From Achatina immaculata (lineage: Eukaryota; Mollusca; Gastropoda; Stylommatophora; Achatinidae), in assembly GCA_009760885.1 (NCBI GenBank), contig CM019696.1, positions 47,376,017-47,440,016 on the forward strand: a stretch of DNA of 64,000 nucleotides, given 5' to 3'. The position numbers and the translations under genes are program-made. Below the pieces are notes generated by a model that was not told the DNA's origin, did not search any database, and saw only the letters and a program-made list of their open reading frames with translations. Numbering within the stretch: position 1 is the first letter of the stretch; each line of letters begins with the position of its first letter. Below are positions 22,001-34,000 of this stretch, one piece after another.

Positions 22001-25000
22001 TTCAGAACCTCCTCACAACATCACGTTACAACCCCTCTGCCCTAACTATAGTCACATAGTTCACCTTCTCCCGGCTAGATTACCATTGTATCACTCTCTC
22101 TCCCCTCCACGGTTTCCCCACCCACCACCCTCAGTTATGACCCACCTATCACACATCCCAAGTCTCCAGTTAAATACTCGCTACACTCAACTATGCGTAT
22201 TTTTTACACACAGCATCAGACAAGCCACAAGCCTGTCAGCATGGCACTATCTGATCTGATATGACACATAACTACCTTTTTTTTTTTTAAAAAAAATCAA
22301 ATTTAGACATCAAATGTTCACATATGGTATCCATTATATGTCAGACATATATATAGTAGCTTAACATAGATATATAATAGCTTAAGATATATCAGATATA
22401 TAGTAGCTTAACATATATCACTATATTTTCTATCAGGAGAACTTTTTGCACAGTGTCCTGTGGATGCCTACCCAGGTATTGCAGTAGAACCAGTAATGGA
22501 CTCCAGTCGTTATTTTGTAATACGAATCAAAGATGAGAGTGGTGAGTATAATGTACAATTACAGTTACATGCATTGTCTTAGATATTTTACTGATACTGT
22601 GTTGTAGTAAAACCTTCGAGTCACTTGACCGGAAAAAAAATGTCAGATTACAAATTGATTCTTCTTCTTCTTCATCTTGAGCATTCACCTCAAAAGGGTG
22701 TTAGTTATCTTGTACTGCTGTTACGCACCTTTCAGGCTAACATGCCCGACTTCAGCTCAGTATATTTTTAGAACCATGTTCATCTTCCCATTATGATCAC
22801 TATTCACTTGCTAGATACCCGTCAGTTTCCAAGGACAGTTCAAAGTCAGTTCAAAGGTAGTTATGTGCAGCAAAACAGGAAGAGAGATTTTAAAATATAC
22901 GGCGAGAAAAGAGAAGTTTCTTAAGTTCTCTTAAGTAGGAGGCAGAGTAAGGTTTTGATTGATAGTGGTTCACCACTCTTGATGTTTGCTGTCAGGTAGG
23001 TAGCTCCTATCTCATTCAGCCTGAGTACTTCATCTTTGCCTCTGTAAGTCAGTTCAAATTCTTTCAAGTCAGATACAAGTCATCTTCAGAGTTCCTCAAG
23101 TTAGACTTGGATCCAAGTTGATTGACTCAAGTCTACAGCTCATGCATCCTTATTCCTTTTATCTCGTCTTTAAATTGTGACGACTCCTGTAGGCATAGGA
23201 CATTCTGCACTGAGCCTAAAAAAAATGGGTAGCAGAGAAATCTGGGAAGGTAAATACGGCCAGGTGTGATACTGACCACATCACAGTTTCATATACCGAA
23301 GGTTGTGGAAATACAGGCCTAACACTGCATCCCCAATGTTTCTTAATGGCATGGAAATGGGAGTTTTACCGTTACCTTTTACCTATAGGACATTCTATGC
23401 CATTGACACAGTGAACAAACAGAGAATAAATGTCTTACTTATCTTGTATCTTCAGGTAGAAGCGCATTCATTGGCATCGGATTCCATGATAGAGCAGATT
23501 CCTTTGATCTTAATGTGTCCATTCAAGATCACTTTAAGTAAGTACCTTATGTAGCACATTTAACTTTTTCCCTGCCATCGACACTTTAGTGAATCCTTCC
23601 TGTTAGTCTAGTGTCTGCCATGCTCGTTATAGCGATTTTGTTTCGTTGCAGCGTAAAACTTTTGTAACTTTTTATTGTACACGATTTATCTGCGAATGTC
23701 CGGTGACCTTTCATAGTTCAATCCAAAGCGTGGCTAACAGCCGAGCGAAATCGACGTTTTTAACTGAGAAATTTCAATATTTATTGTGACTTCGGAGGCA
23801 TAAGGACATGTCCTTTGACCCGACCACTGTTCTTGAATGTACCCCAAGTACATCTAGACCTATTAAATGGACTGGAGAAGTAGTTAGAAGGTTATTTCAG
23901 ACATTATTTTAGTGAGAATGCCACCACACAATGAGATCGGACAAAAATTTAAGTAGATCTGGAAATCACCGATGGTAAACATTGTACATCTAGGCATCAC
24001 CGATGGTAAGCACTACATAATTTTCAGCTAAAATCATCACACTACTTCTTTTTTCCTAAAAAACTCTTCATTTATGAAATCTTCTTACATTTACAACTAT
24101 TTTCATGCATAATATGTATACTTTTAAAGTGGAAATACTTTGAACATTCACTTTTACAACTATATCTCCTGTACATATCAAGACCCGCGCTTTGTGTGTG
24201 GCACTGACAGGAACGTCCGCATTTTTTTTAGGTGGTGCGGGAAGAGTTAAGGAATGTAAAGTTTAACAACACATTCATGGAACATTGAGCTTATCTAACA
24301 CGTTCATGGAACATTGCGCTTATCTAACACATTCATGGAACATTGAGGTTATTTAACACGTTCATGGAACATTGAGCTTATTTAACATGTTCATGGAACA
24401 TTGAGCTTATCTAACACATTCATGGAACATTGAGGTTATTTAACACGTTCATGGAACATTGAGGTTATTTAACATGTTCATGGAACATTGAGCTTATTTA
24501 ACACGTTCATGGAACATTGAGCTTATCTAACACATTCATGGAACATTGATCTTATCTAACACATTCAGGGAACATTGAGCTTATCTAACACATTCAGGGA
24601 ACATTGAGCTTATCTAACACATTCATGGAACATTGAGCGGGTATTACCTGTACAGAAGAAGGTAGTTATGTGCAACAAAACAGGAAGAGAGATTTTAAAA
24701 TATACAGTGAGAAAAGAGATATATATATATATATGACAGGAAAATAAAGATTTCTAAATATATGTTAAGTTTAGAAGAGACAGCATACAACTTATATTAA
24801 AATGGACATCATCTTACCAGCACTAAATTTCTCTTAAGTTTTATATTAAAATTGACACATCATGACCAGTGTTAGTTCTCTTAAGTTTTATGTTAAAAAT
24901 GACGGCATCTGACCAATGTTAGTTCTCTTAAGTTTTATGTTAAAAATGACAGCATGTGACCAGTGTTAGTTCTCTTATGTTAAAAATGACGGCATGTGAC

Positions 25001-28000
25001 CAGTGTTAGTTCTCTTATGTTAAAAATGACGGCATGTGACCAGTGTTAGTTCTCTTATGTTAAAAATGACGGCATGTGACCAGTGTTAGTTCTCTTATGT
25101 TAAAAATGACGGCATGTGACCAGTGTTAGTTCTCTTATGTTAAAAATGACGGCATGTGACCAGTGTTAGTTCTCTTATGTTAAAAATGACGGCATGTGAC
25201 CAGTGTTAGTTCTCTTATGTTAAAAATGACGGCATCTGACCAGTGTTAGTTCTCTTATGTTAAAAATGACAGCATGTGACCAGTGTTAGTTCTCTTATGT
25301 TAAAAATGACGGCATGTGACCAGTGTTAGTTCTCTTATGTTAAAAATGACGGCATGTGACCAGTGTTAGTTCTCTTATGTTAAAAATGACGGCATGTGAC
25401 CAGTGTTAGTTCTCTTATGTTAAAAATGACGGCATGTGACCAGTGTTAGTTCTCTTATGTTAAAAATGACGGCATGTGACCAGTGTTAGTTCTCTTATGT
25501 TAAAAATGACGGCATGTGACCAGTGTTAGTTCTCTTATGTTAAAAATGACGGCATCTGACCAGTGTTAGTTCTCTTATGTTAAAAATGACGGCATGTGAC
25601 CAGTGTTAGTTCTCTTATGTTAAAAATGACGGCATGTGACCAGTGTTAGTTCTCTTATGTTAAAAATGACGGCATGTGACCAGTGTTAGTTCTCTTATGT
25701 TAAAAATGACGGCATGTGACCAGTGTTAGTTCTCTTATGTTAAAAATGACGGCATGTGACCAGTGTTAGTTCTCTTATGTTAAAAATGACGGCATGTGAC
25801 CAGTGTTAGTTCTCTTATGTTAAAAATGACGGCATGTGACCAGTGTTAGTTCTCTTATGTTAAAAATGACGGCATGTGACCAGTGTTAGTTCTCTTATGT
25901 TAAAAATGACGGCATGTGACCAGTGTTAGTTCTCTTATGTTAAAAATGACGGCATGTGACCAGTGTTAGTTCTCTTATGTTAAAAATGACAGCATGTGAC
26001 CAGTGTTAGTTCTCTTAAGTTAAAAATGACGGCATGTGACCAGTGTTAGTTCTCATAAGTTAAAAATGACGGCATGTGACCAGTGTTCTCTTATGTTAAA
26101 AATGACGGCATGTGACCAGTGTTAGTTCTCTTATGTTAAAAATGACGGCATGTGACTGATATAACTTCAGATGGTTGAAACAAGAGGCAGAGGAGGAGAA
26201 AAATGCACAGACGTTTGATGCAGGCCCCAAACTGGACCTTGGCTTTAAGGAGGGACAAACTATTACCTTGAACTTAGGGGTATGATTGGTTTTTTTGTTG
26301 TTTTTTTTTCTTTCATATATTACGCTTGTCCCACCATTCAGTCATACAGTCAGAACAGACAAAAATCAATCAGGAGCCTCATCTTCAGGCTGCAGACAGC
26401 AGACGTCTTAAACAAACGCGTGAAGAAACCCAAAAAACAAAATGGAACAGAACCCGCTTGGGTAAAGGACCTGGCCAGCGTCCTGTAGGAGAAGCTGTGT
26501 GGTGGTGGTGAAAACCGGAAATGAGCTGCCACGTGTGTGAGAGAGGTTGATGTTGATGTCTGAGTGAATGATGAGAGGGAAAAAACAGCCAGAATTCAAA
26601 CTGCAGACGCTGTCATAACCAGGAGGAAATAGTAGAACATCTTCTACATAAATGCCACAAACTTGATGAGCTACAAATAGAGTTGCTTCCTAAACAGCCT
26701 GCGGTTCAAACTTGCCTATATTCCAAGACTGAACAACAGAAAAAAAAAACCAAAACTATCAGGTTCTTCACTATGACATCAGCTGTAAGAACTTTTAGCT
26801 GGCAGCCAACACTACCATGCCTCCATCCATCCTGTCCCCTGGACATTGATTGTCTCAACAGTCACCTTTCAGTATGTTCTGTGACATTTTATGCTGCAGC
26901 AGAATATTCACTCTTCTTATAACCTGTAGTAGTCATCTTTTGTTTCCCGCATCAGATGTCCTGCTTGTCGTCCACTTTAGCTTCAACACTTCATCTTCAT
27001 CAGGTTCTCTAGTGGGCCTTTCTGTCCCTTATTTGTCATCTGTCCTTATTTGTCCAAACCGTGACGTTTCCAGCAATAATGTAATGGTCTTTTTTAAAAT
27101 ATGTGTCCGATCCATTTCCAGCAGGCTTTTGTCTGTAATTATATGCATTGATTTTTTTCTAGATTTGTCTGAGCATATCTCAGTAGCCAGAAAATTGTCA
27201 GCACCTTTCTGAAGTTGTGTGGAATGAGGACAATTTGGTCATTTCATTTCTGGCTATTCTTTGGTATATTGGTCCACTATTTTTTATTTTATATAAGTGA
27301 TGCTGACCACAGAGAGAAAACTTAAATATTTTGGACACATTAAGCGTCATGATAATTTAGAGAAGACCGTATTGGAAGGATACATAATAGGAAAAAGAAA
27401 AAGAGGGGGACCAAAACGAAGATGGCAAGACATAGTTGACGATCTGCAAATGGATGCCGCAGCAGCAGGCTATCTTGCTCACAACCGAGAGGCCTACAGG
27501 ACTGCTGTTTGGGAGGCAAAGTTCCGCAAAGGACATGCAAACAAATAAATGATGCTGACCACATCACACTTTCATGTGCCGAAGGTCATGGGAATATGGG
27601 CATAACACCATATCCCCAATATGCCTTAATTTTAAAAATTATTATTATTATTATACAAGTGCCTTCTCAACAACTGCATGGGAAATGAGTGAGTGTCTTG
27701 GGGATGATTAATGTCTTCAGAATGATGCCATAGCTATGTAATGCCACATCTTATCTCTGTGCAGTGCTTCTCTTAATAAACATTTGTTTTGTTATTGCTT
27801 GATCAGTAAAGTGGGAATATGTGTGAATTCCAAGGATATGGATCAGGTTGAGAAAAGTAAAAGGTAAAATATTTGTTTCCTTGCCATTAATCCATACGGG
27901 GGTATGGTGTTAGGTCCGTATTTCCAAGATCATCGGCACTTGAAACTGTGATGTGGTCAGTATCATGACTGGCTGCATTTACCTTCCCAGATATTTCTGG

Positions 28001-31000
28001 TACCCATGTTTTTTAGGCTGGGTGGATCCCGGGGGCCTTTCTGGCATGCGTCAGAAAAATCCCGGTGCCAGGACTTGAACCCGTTGCCACCAGATTAGTA
28101 AACCAAGCACCTAACCACTCACCTAACCAGGCCACCTCAGGTTGAGATGCTTGCTTTTAATGTTCATTCTGGGAACTGAAAAAAATAAAGTCCACCATAA
28201 ACCTGCTGCCCATCTAATTTTGTGTTGAAGTTCAGATGATCTAGCTGAACTGATGGAAGATCAGGGTCTGTGAGAAAGGCATGGAGCACTCATGCTCTCC
28301 CAAACAGTACCTGATGGTGTTGCTAAAGTACTTGTTGAATAAAGTTTATTGTCAGTATAAAACAAACTTGACAACATTTTCTCTACTGTTTTATGTTTAC
28401 TCTTTGTTAAGTGAGTTATAATAGACCAATTTAATTATTAACCATTTTGTCTTTTTTTTTTTTTTCCTTTTAGACCAAAAAAGGTGATGCTTCCAAATCC
28501 CGTAACAAGCCTGTTGGCAAGGGTTCTCCAGGGGGCTTAGGGCTTCTACCCCCTCCGCCAGGGGGCTCAAAGTTTGCACCTCCACCATCATCATCACCAT
28601 TATTGTCTTCGGAATCAGTTGCACCAGCAGCTTCATCAAACACATTCCAGAGTGTAAGTAGAACATGTATAGTTAATAATGTGGAGCAGGTTTCTCCGTG
28701 GAACCACACAGTCCCCAGAGGACTGCACAAATGTCTAGGAGCCACTACTAGAAGATGTAAATAACAGAGGACTGCACAAATGTCTAGGAGCCACTACTAG
28801 AAGATGTAAATAACAGAGGACTGCACAAATGTCTAGGAGCCACTACTAGAAGATGTAAATAACAGAGGACTGCACAAATGTCTAGGAGCCACTACTAGAA
28901 GATGTAAATAACAGAGGACTGCACAAATGTCTAGGAGCCACTACTAGAAGATGTAAGTAACAGAGGACTGCACAGATGTCTAGGAGCCACTACTAGAAAA
29001 TGTAAATAACAGAGGACTGCACAGATGTCTAGGAGCCACTACTAGAAGATGTAAATAACACAGAGGACTGCACAGATGTCTAGGAGCCACTACTAGAAGA
29101 TGTAAATAACAGAGAACTGCACAGATGTCTAGGAGCCACTACTAGAAGATCTAAATAACACAGAGGACTGCACAAATGTCTAGGAGCCACTACTAGAAGA
29201 TGTAAATAACAGAGGACTGCACAGATGTCTAGGAGTCACTACTAGAAGATGTAAATAACAGAGGACTGCACAGACATCTAGGAGCCACTACTAGAAGATG
29301 TAAATAACAGAGGACTGCACAGACATCTAGGAGCCACTACTAGAAGATGTAAATAACAGAGGACTGCACAGACATCTAGGAGTCACTACTAGAAGATGTA
29401 AATAACAGAGGACTGCACAGACATCTAGGAGCCACTACTAGAAGATGTAAATAACAGAGGACTGCACAGACATCTAGGAGCCACTACTAGAAGATGTAAA
29501 TAACAGAGGACTGCACAAATGTCTAGGAGCCACTACTAGAAGATGTAAATAACAGAGGACTGCACAAATGTCTAGGAGCCACTACTAGAAGATGTAAATA
29601 ACAGAGGACTGCACAAATGTCTAGGAGCCACTACTAGAAGATGTAAATAACAGAGGACTGCACAAATGTCTAGGAGCCACTACTAGAAGATGTAAATAAC
29701 AGAGGACTGCACAAATGTCTAGGAGCCACTACTAGAAGATGTAAGTAACAGAGGACTGCACAGATGTCTAGGAGCCACTACTAGAAAATGTAAATAACAG
29801 AGGACTGCACAGATGTCTAGGAGCCACTACTAGAAGATGTAAATAACACAGAGGACTGCACAGATGTCTAGGAGCCACTACTAGAAGATGTAAATAACAG
29901 AGAACTGCACAGATGTCTAGGAGCCACTACTAGAAGATCTAAATAACACAGAGGACTGCACAAATGTCTAGGAGCCACTACTAGAAGATGTAAATAACAG
30001 AGGACTGCACAGATGTCTAGGAGTCACTACTAGAAGATGTAAATAACAGAGGACTGCACAGACATCTAGGAGCCACTACTAGAAGATGTAAATAACAGAG
30101 GACTGCACAGACATCTAGAAGCCATACTAGAAGATCTAAATAACACAGAGAACTGCACAAAGATCAAGGAGTCACTACTAGAAGATGTAAATAACACAGA
30201 GGACTGCAGAGATATCAAGGAGTCACTACTAGAAGATGTAAATAACACAGAGGACTGCACAAATATCAAGGAGTCACTACTAGAAGACATGTTTTTCTAC
30301 AATAACAGAGTGGGAGGGGTTCCATAAACAATTTTAATTTTTTTTTTTTTTAAACTGTTTTGTGTGTGGGATGGAGAAGTCTTAAGCAGAAAAAGATTGA
30401 GAAACCCTGATGTTAAAGATAATGTAAGTCATTGCCTGCTTTTCATCTCAGTTGTGAAGAATAAACCTTAAGGCTCCCAGATCCTAGGCTGTTTGGTGCA
30501 GATCTTCCAGGTTGGTTTGTTTATATTCTGTGTGTCCGGTCTACTTCTTCTGTTCTTTGACCCATGTCTTCTCTCATTCTTCATTCCTCTTGCTCTTCTA
30601 GAGATATCACAATAAAATCAGATGGCAGTTGAATACCTCCTCTGTGTATGACATGTTCATCTTCATCATTAACTCTGTTATTTATTGTTTCCATTGGTAA
30701 CTACTCAGTTTGTCTCAAACATTTCCATTTTTGTCATATCATTCCAGCTTTTACGTGAAACCACATAAATGGTTTGTGTAGAAGAAGTCTTCTTCTTCTT
30801 CTTCTTCGTTCGCAAGTAGAAGAAGTAATATAAGGTTATTGTGTTGTATTTTGGTTGCCAGGTTGTAATTGTGTAATCTATTGTTTGTGAAAGTTTGTGG
30901 TAAAGAAGTTTAAAAGATTATATTATAGTGCTGTAAAATGAATGTTTGTAGCTCAGCAGTTTAAAAAAATTGTGATGTAACCGGAATAACAATGTGGTTA

Positions 31001-34000
31001 TGCTGTAATGAAGTATAACGGTTAAGGTAACCCTGTCATGCCTGAGAGGCACATTATAAGATGTGGTGTTGCCCATATTTTCCTTGACCTGTCAGCACGC
31101 TAGAGGGTAATATGGTCACCATTACACCTGGCTGCCTTTCGTTCTCAATCTCCAGAAGAAGTCAGGTACCCATTTCTACAGCTGGGTGACTGGGGTGTCT
31201 CTGGCTGGATTTGAACCCCCGATCTTTGCCATGAGAGACTAACGCACTAACTGCTTCTCCACACTGATGCTACTTCCTTGCAGGAAGATTAACAAGTCTT
31301 GGATGATTGCAACATATTATTTATAGATCGGGAGCATCAGATCTCCTGCTGCATCACATTAATATTTTGGTATTGCAGCATATACAAGTTTTTGTTGTAG
31401 TGAACTGTTTGGGCATTAAGAATCAAATAATTTTCTTGTTGAGAAAACTAATTAAAGTGTTATACCAGTAAAAGATAGTTTCACATAATGAGTAATCTGA
31501 TTTGGGTGGAGAATTGACAAAGAAATGTTGAACCAGTTTTTTTTTTTTTTGTCTTCAGTCATCATCCCAGCCTCAAAATGTGGACCTCTTGTTAGAGCTG
31601 GACGAAACTTCAGAACCTGCTGCAAACCCACAAAAACCTGTGGTCTCCCAGAACCCGCCTGACTTCTGGGGTGATTTTGCAGCAGCGAGTGGGTAAGCTT
31701 AAGTGCACGGTGTCTCTGTAGTTGTAAAGTAGGAGTCCTCATAGGTTGATGGTAGACATGGCATTGGCAGTGTGGCATGGTTGCTTTGCTTGAACTTTTT
31801 GAGACAAAGAGATAATTTCTTATTAGTCTCTGGCACCAGAAAATCAGCCCTGATTTCCTGACCCTTCTTTCTCCAGGTAGAAGTATCACAGGTTAATGTA
31901 AGCACTGTACCAGTTAGGACTGCAGAGATATCAAGGAGTCACTACTAGAAGATGTAAATAACACAGAGGACTGCACAAATATCAAGGAGTCACTACTAGA
32001 AGACATGTTTTTCTACAATAACAGAGTGGGAGGGGTTCCATAAACAATTTTAATTTTTTTTTTTTTTTAAACTGTTTTGTGTGTGGGATGGAGAAGTCTT
32101 AAGCAGAAAAAGATTGAGAAACCCTGATGTTAAAGATAATGTAAGTCATTGCCTGCTTTTCATCTCAGTTGTGAAGAATAAACCTTAAGGCTCCCAGATC
32201 CTAGGCTGTTTGGTGCAGATCTTCCAGGTTGGTTTGTTTATATTCTGTGTGTCCGGTCTACTTCTTCTGTTCTTTGACCCATGTCTTCTCTCATTCTTCA
32301 TTCCTCTTGCTCTTCTAGAGATATCACAATAAAATCAGATGGCAGTTGAATACCTCCTCTGTGTATGACATGTTCATCTTCATCATTAACTCTGTTATTT
32401 ATTGTTTCCATTGGTAACTACTCAGTTTGTCTCAAACATTTCCATTTTTGTCATATCATTCCAGCTTTTACGTGAAACCACATAAATGGTTTGTGTAGAA
32501 GAAGTCTTCTTCTTCTTCGTTCGCAAGTAGAAGAAGTAATATAAGGTTATTGTGTTGTATTTTGGTTGCCAGGTTGTAATTGTGTAATCTATTGTTTGTG
32601 AAAGTTTGTGGTAAAGAAGTTTAAAAGATTATATTATGGTGCTGTAAAATGAATGTTTGTAGCTCAGCAGTTTAAAAAAATTGTGATGTAATCGGAATAA
32701 CAATGTGGTTATGCTGTAATGAAGTATAACGGTTAAGGTAACCCTGTCATGCCTGAGAGGCACATTATAAGATGTGGTGTTGCCCATATTTTCCTTGACC
32801 TGTCAGCACGCTAGAGGGTAATATGGTCACCATTACACCTGGCTGCCTTTCGTTCTCAATCTCCAGAAGAAGTCAGGTACCCATTTCTACAGCTGGGTGA
32901 CTGGGGTGTCTCTGGCTGGATTTGAACCCCCGATCTTTGCCATGAGAGACTAACACACTAACTGCTTCTCCACACTGATGCTACTTCCTTGCAGGAAGAT
33001 TAACAAGTCTTGGATGATTGCAACATATTATTTATAGATCGGGAGCATCAGATCTTCTGCTGCATCACATTAATATTTTGGTATTGCAGCATATACAAGT
33101 TTTTGTTGTAGTGAACTGTTTGGGCATTAAGAATCAAATAATTTTCTTGTTGAGAAAACTAATTAAAGTGTTATACCAGTAAAAGATAGTTTCACATAAT
33201 GAGTAATCTGATTTGGGTGGAGAATTGACAAAGAAATGTTGAACCAGTTTTTTTTTTTTTTGTCTTCAGTCATCATCCCAGCCTCAAAATGTGGACCTCT
33301 TGTTAGAGCTGGACGAAACTTCAGAACCTGCTGCAAACCCACAAAAACCTGTGGTCTCCCAGAACCCGCCTGACTTCTGGGGTGATTTTGCAGCAGCGAG
33401 TGGGTAAGCTTAAGTGCACGGTGTCTCTGTAGTTGTAAAGTAGGAGTCCTCATAGGTTGATGGTAGACATGGCATTGGCAGTGTGGCATGGTTGCTTTGC
33501 TTGAACTTTTTGAGACAAAGAGATAATTTCTTATTAGTCTCTGGCACCAGAAAATCAGCCCTGATTTCCTGACCCTTCTTTCTCCAGGTAGAAGTATCAC
33601 AGGTTAATGTAAGCACTGTACCAGTTAGGACAGGCCCTTGCCTATCTTTGGCTTGGTGTCTTTGATGAAGATGCCATCTGCTGTATATTTATTTTTATCT
33701 ATTTTTCTATCTGTTCTTTCTAGTTCTGATTTCATTTCTAGCACTGTGTAATGCATAAAGTCACAGTTACAGCCAAAATGTTATGCAGAAATCAGTTTCT
33801 GATCATCCAGTATAAAGACTGTAGCTCTGTGAAATTTGTGCAAAGTACGAGGGGTGATTGATAAGTCTCGGCATAAGGTACAAATAGCCCAGTGAAGAAG
33901 TGGGCAGCTCAATTCAAACATGGAAAGGAGAGTGTGGAAGATGATCCCCATCCAGGAAGACCAAGAACGGTAACCACCAATGAAACCACCGGAAGAATCC

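Larger units (their letters stand above)
30201..31916 (+). repeat. 1.7-kb tandem duplication, copy 1 (contains NECAP exon 7)
   Basis: This 1716-bp block is followed directly by a second copy (31917-33627). By eye the copies differ at only a handful of sites: two fewer TTC units in copy 2, tatAgtg/tatGgtg, aaCcgg/aaTcgg, aacGcac/aacAcac and atctCct/atctTct. It starts inside the 49-bp minisatellite and includes a SINE, exon 7 and both splice sites. GGAC occurs at the left edge, the junction and just past the right edge. Confidence 0.95.
31917..33627 (+). repeat. 1.7-kb tandem duplication, copy 2 (contains NECAP exon 7')
   Basis: Second copy of 30201-31916, 1711 bp, same orientation, same order of minisatellite end, SINE and exon. 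It ends where the following bases change from GGACTGCAG to GGACAGGCC. Confidence 0.95.

Noticed and set aside
28690..30290. Regular array that could be mistaken for CRISPR
   Set aside because: Units are directly abutting with no unique spacers, in a eukaryotic intron; it is a minisatellite.
31200..31262. tRNA gene suggested by B-box-like GGTTCAAATCC (minus strand)
   Set aside because: No complete cloverleaf; the sequence is the head of a SINE found at several loci. The same applies at 28100, 21300 and 60400.
31452..31889. 145-codon minus-strand open frame, repeated at 33163-33600
   Set aside because: It is antisense to NECAP exon 7 and its introns; repetition reflects the tandem duplication, not conservation.
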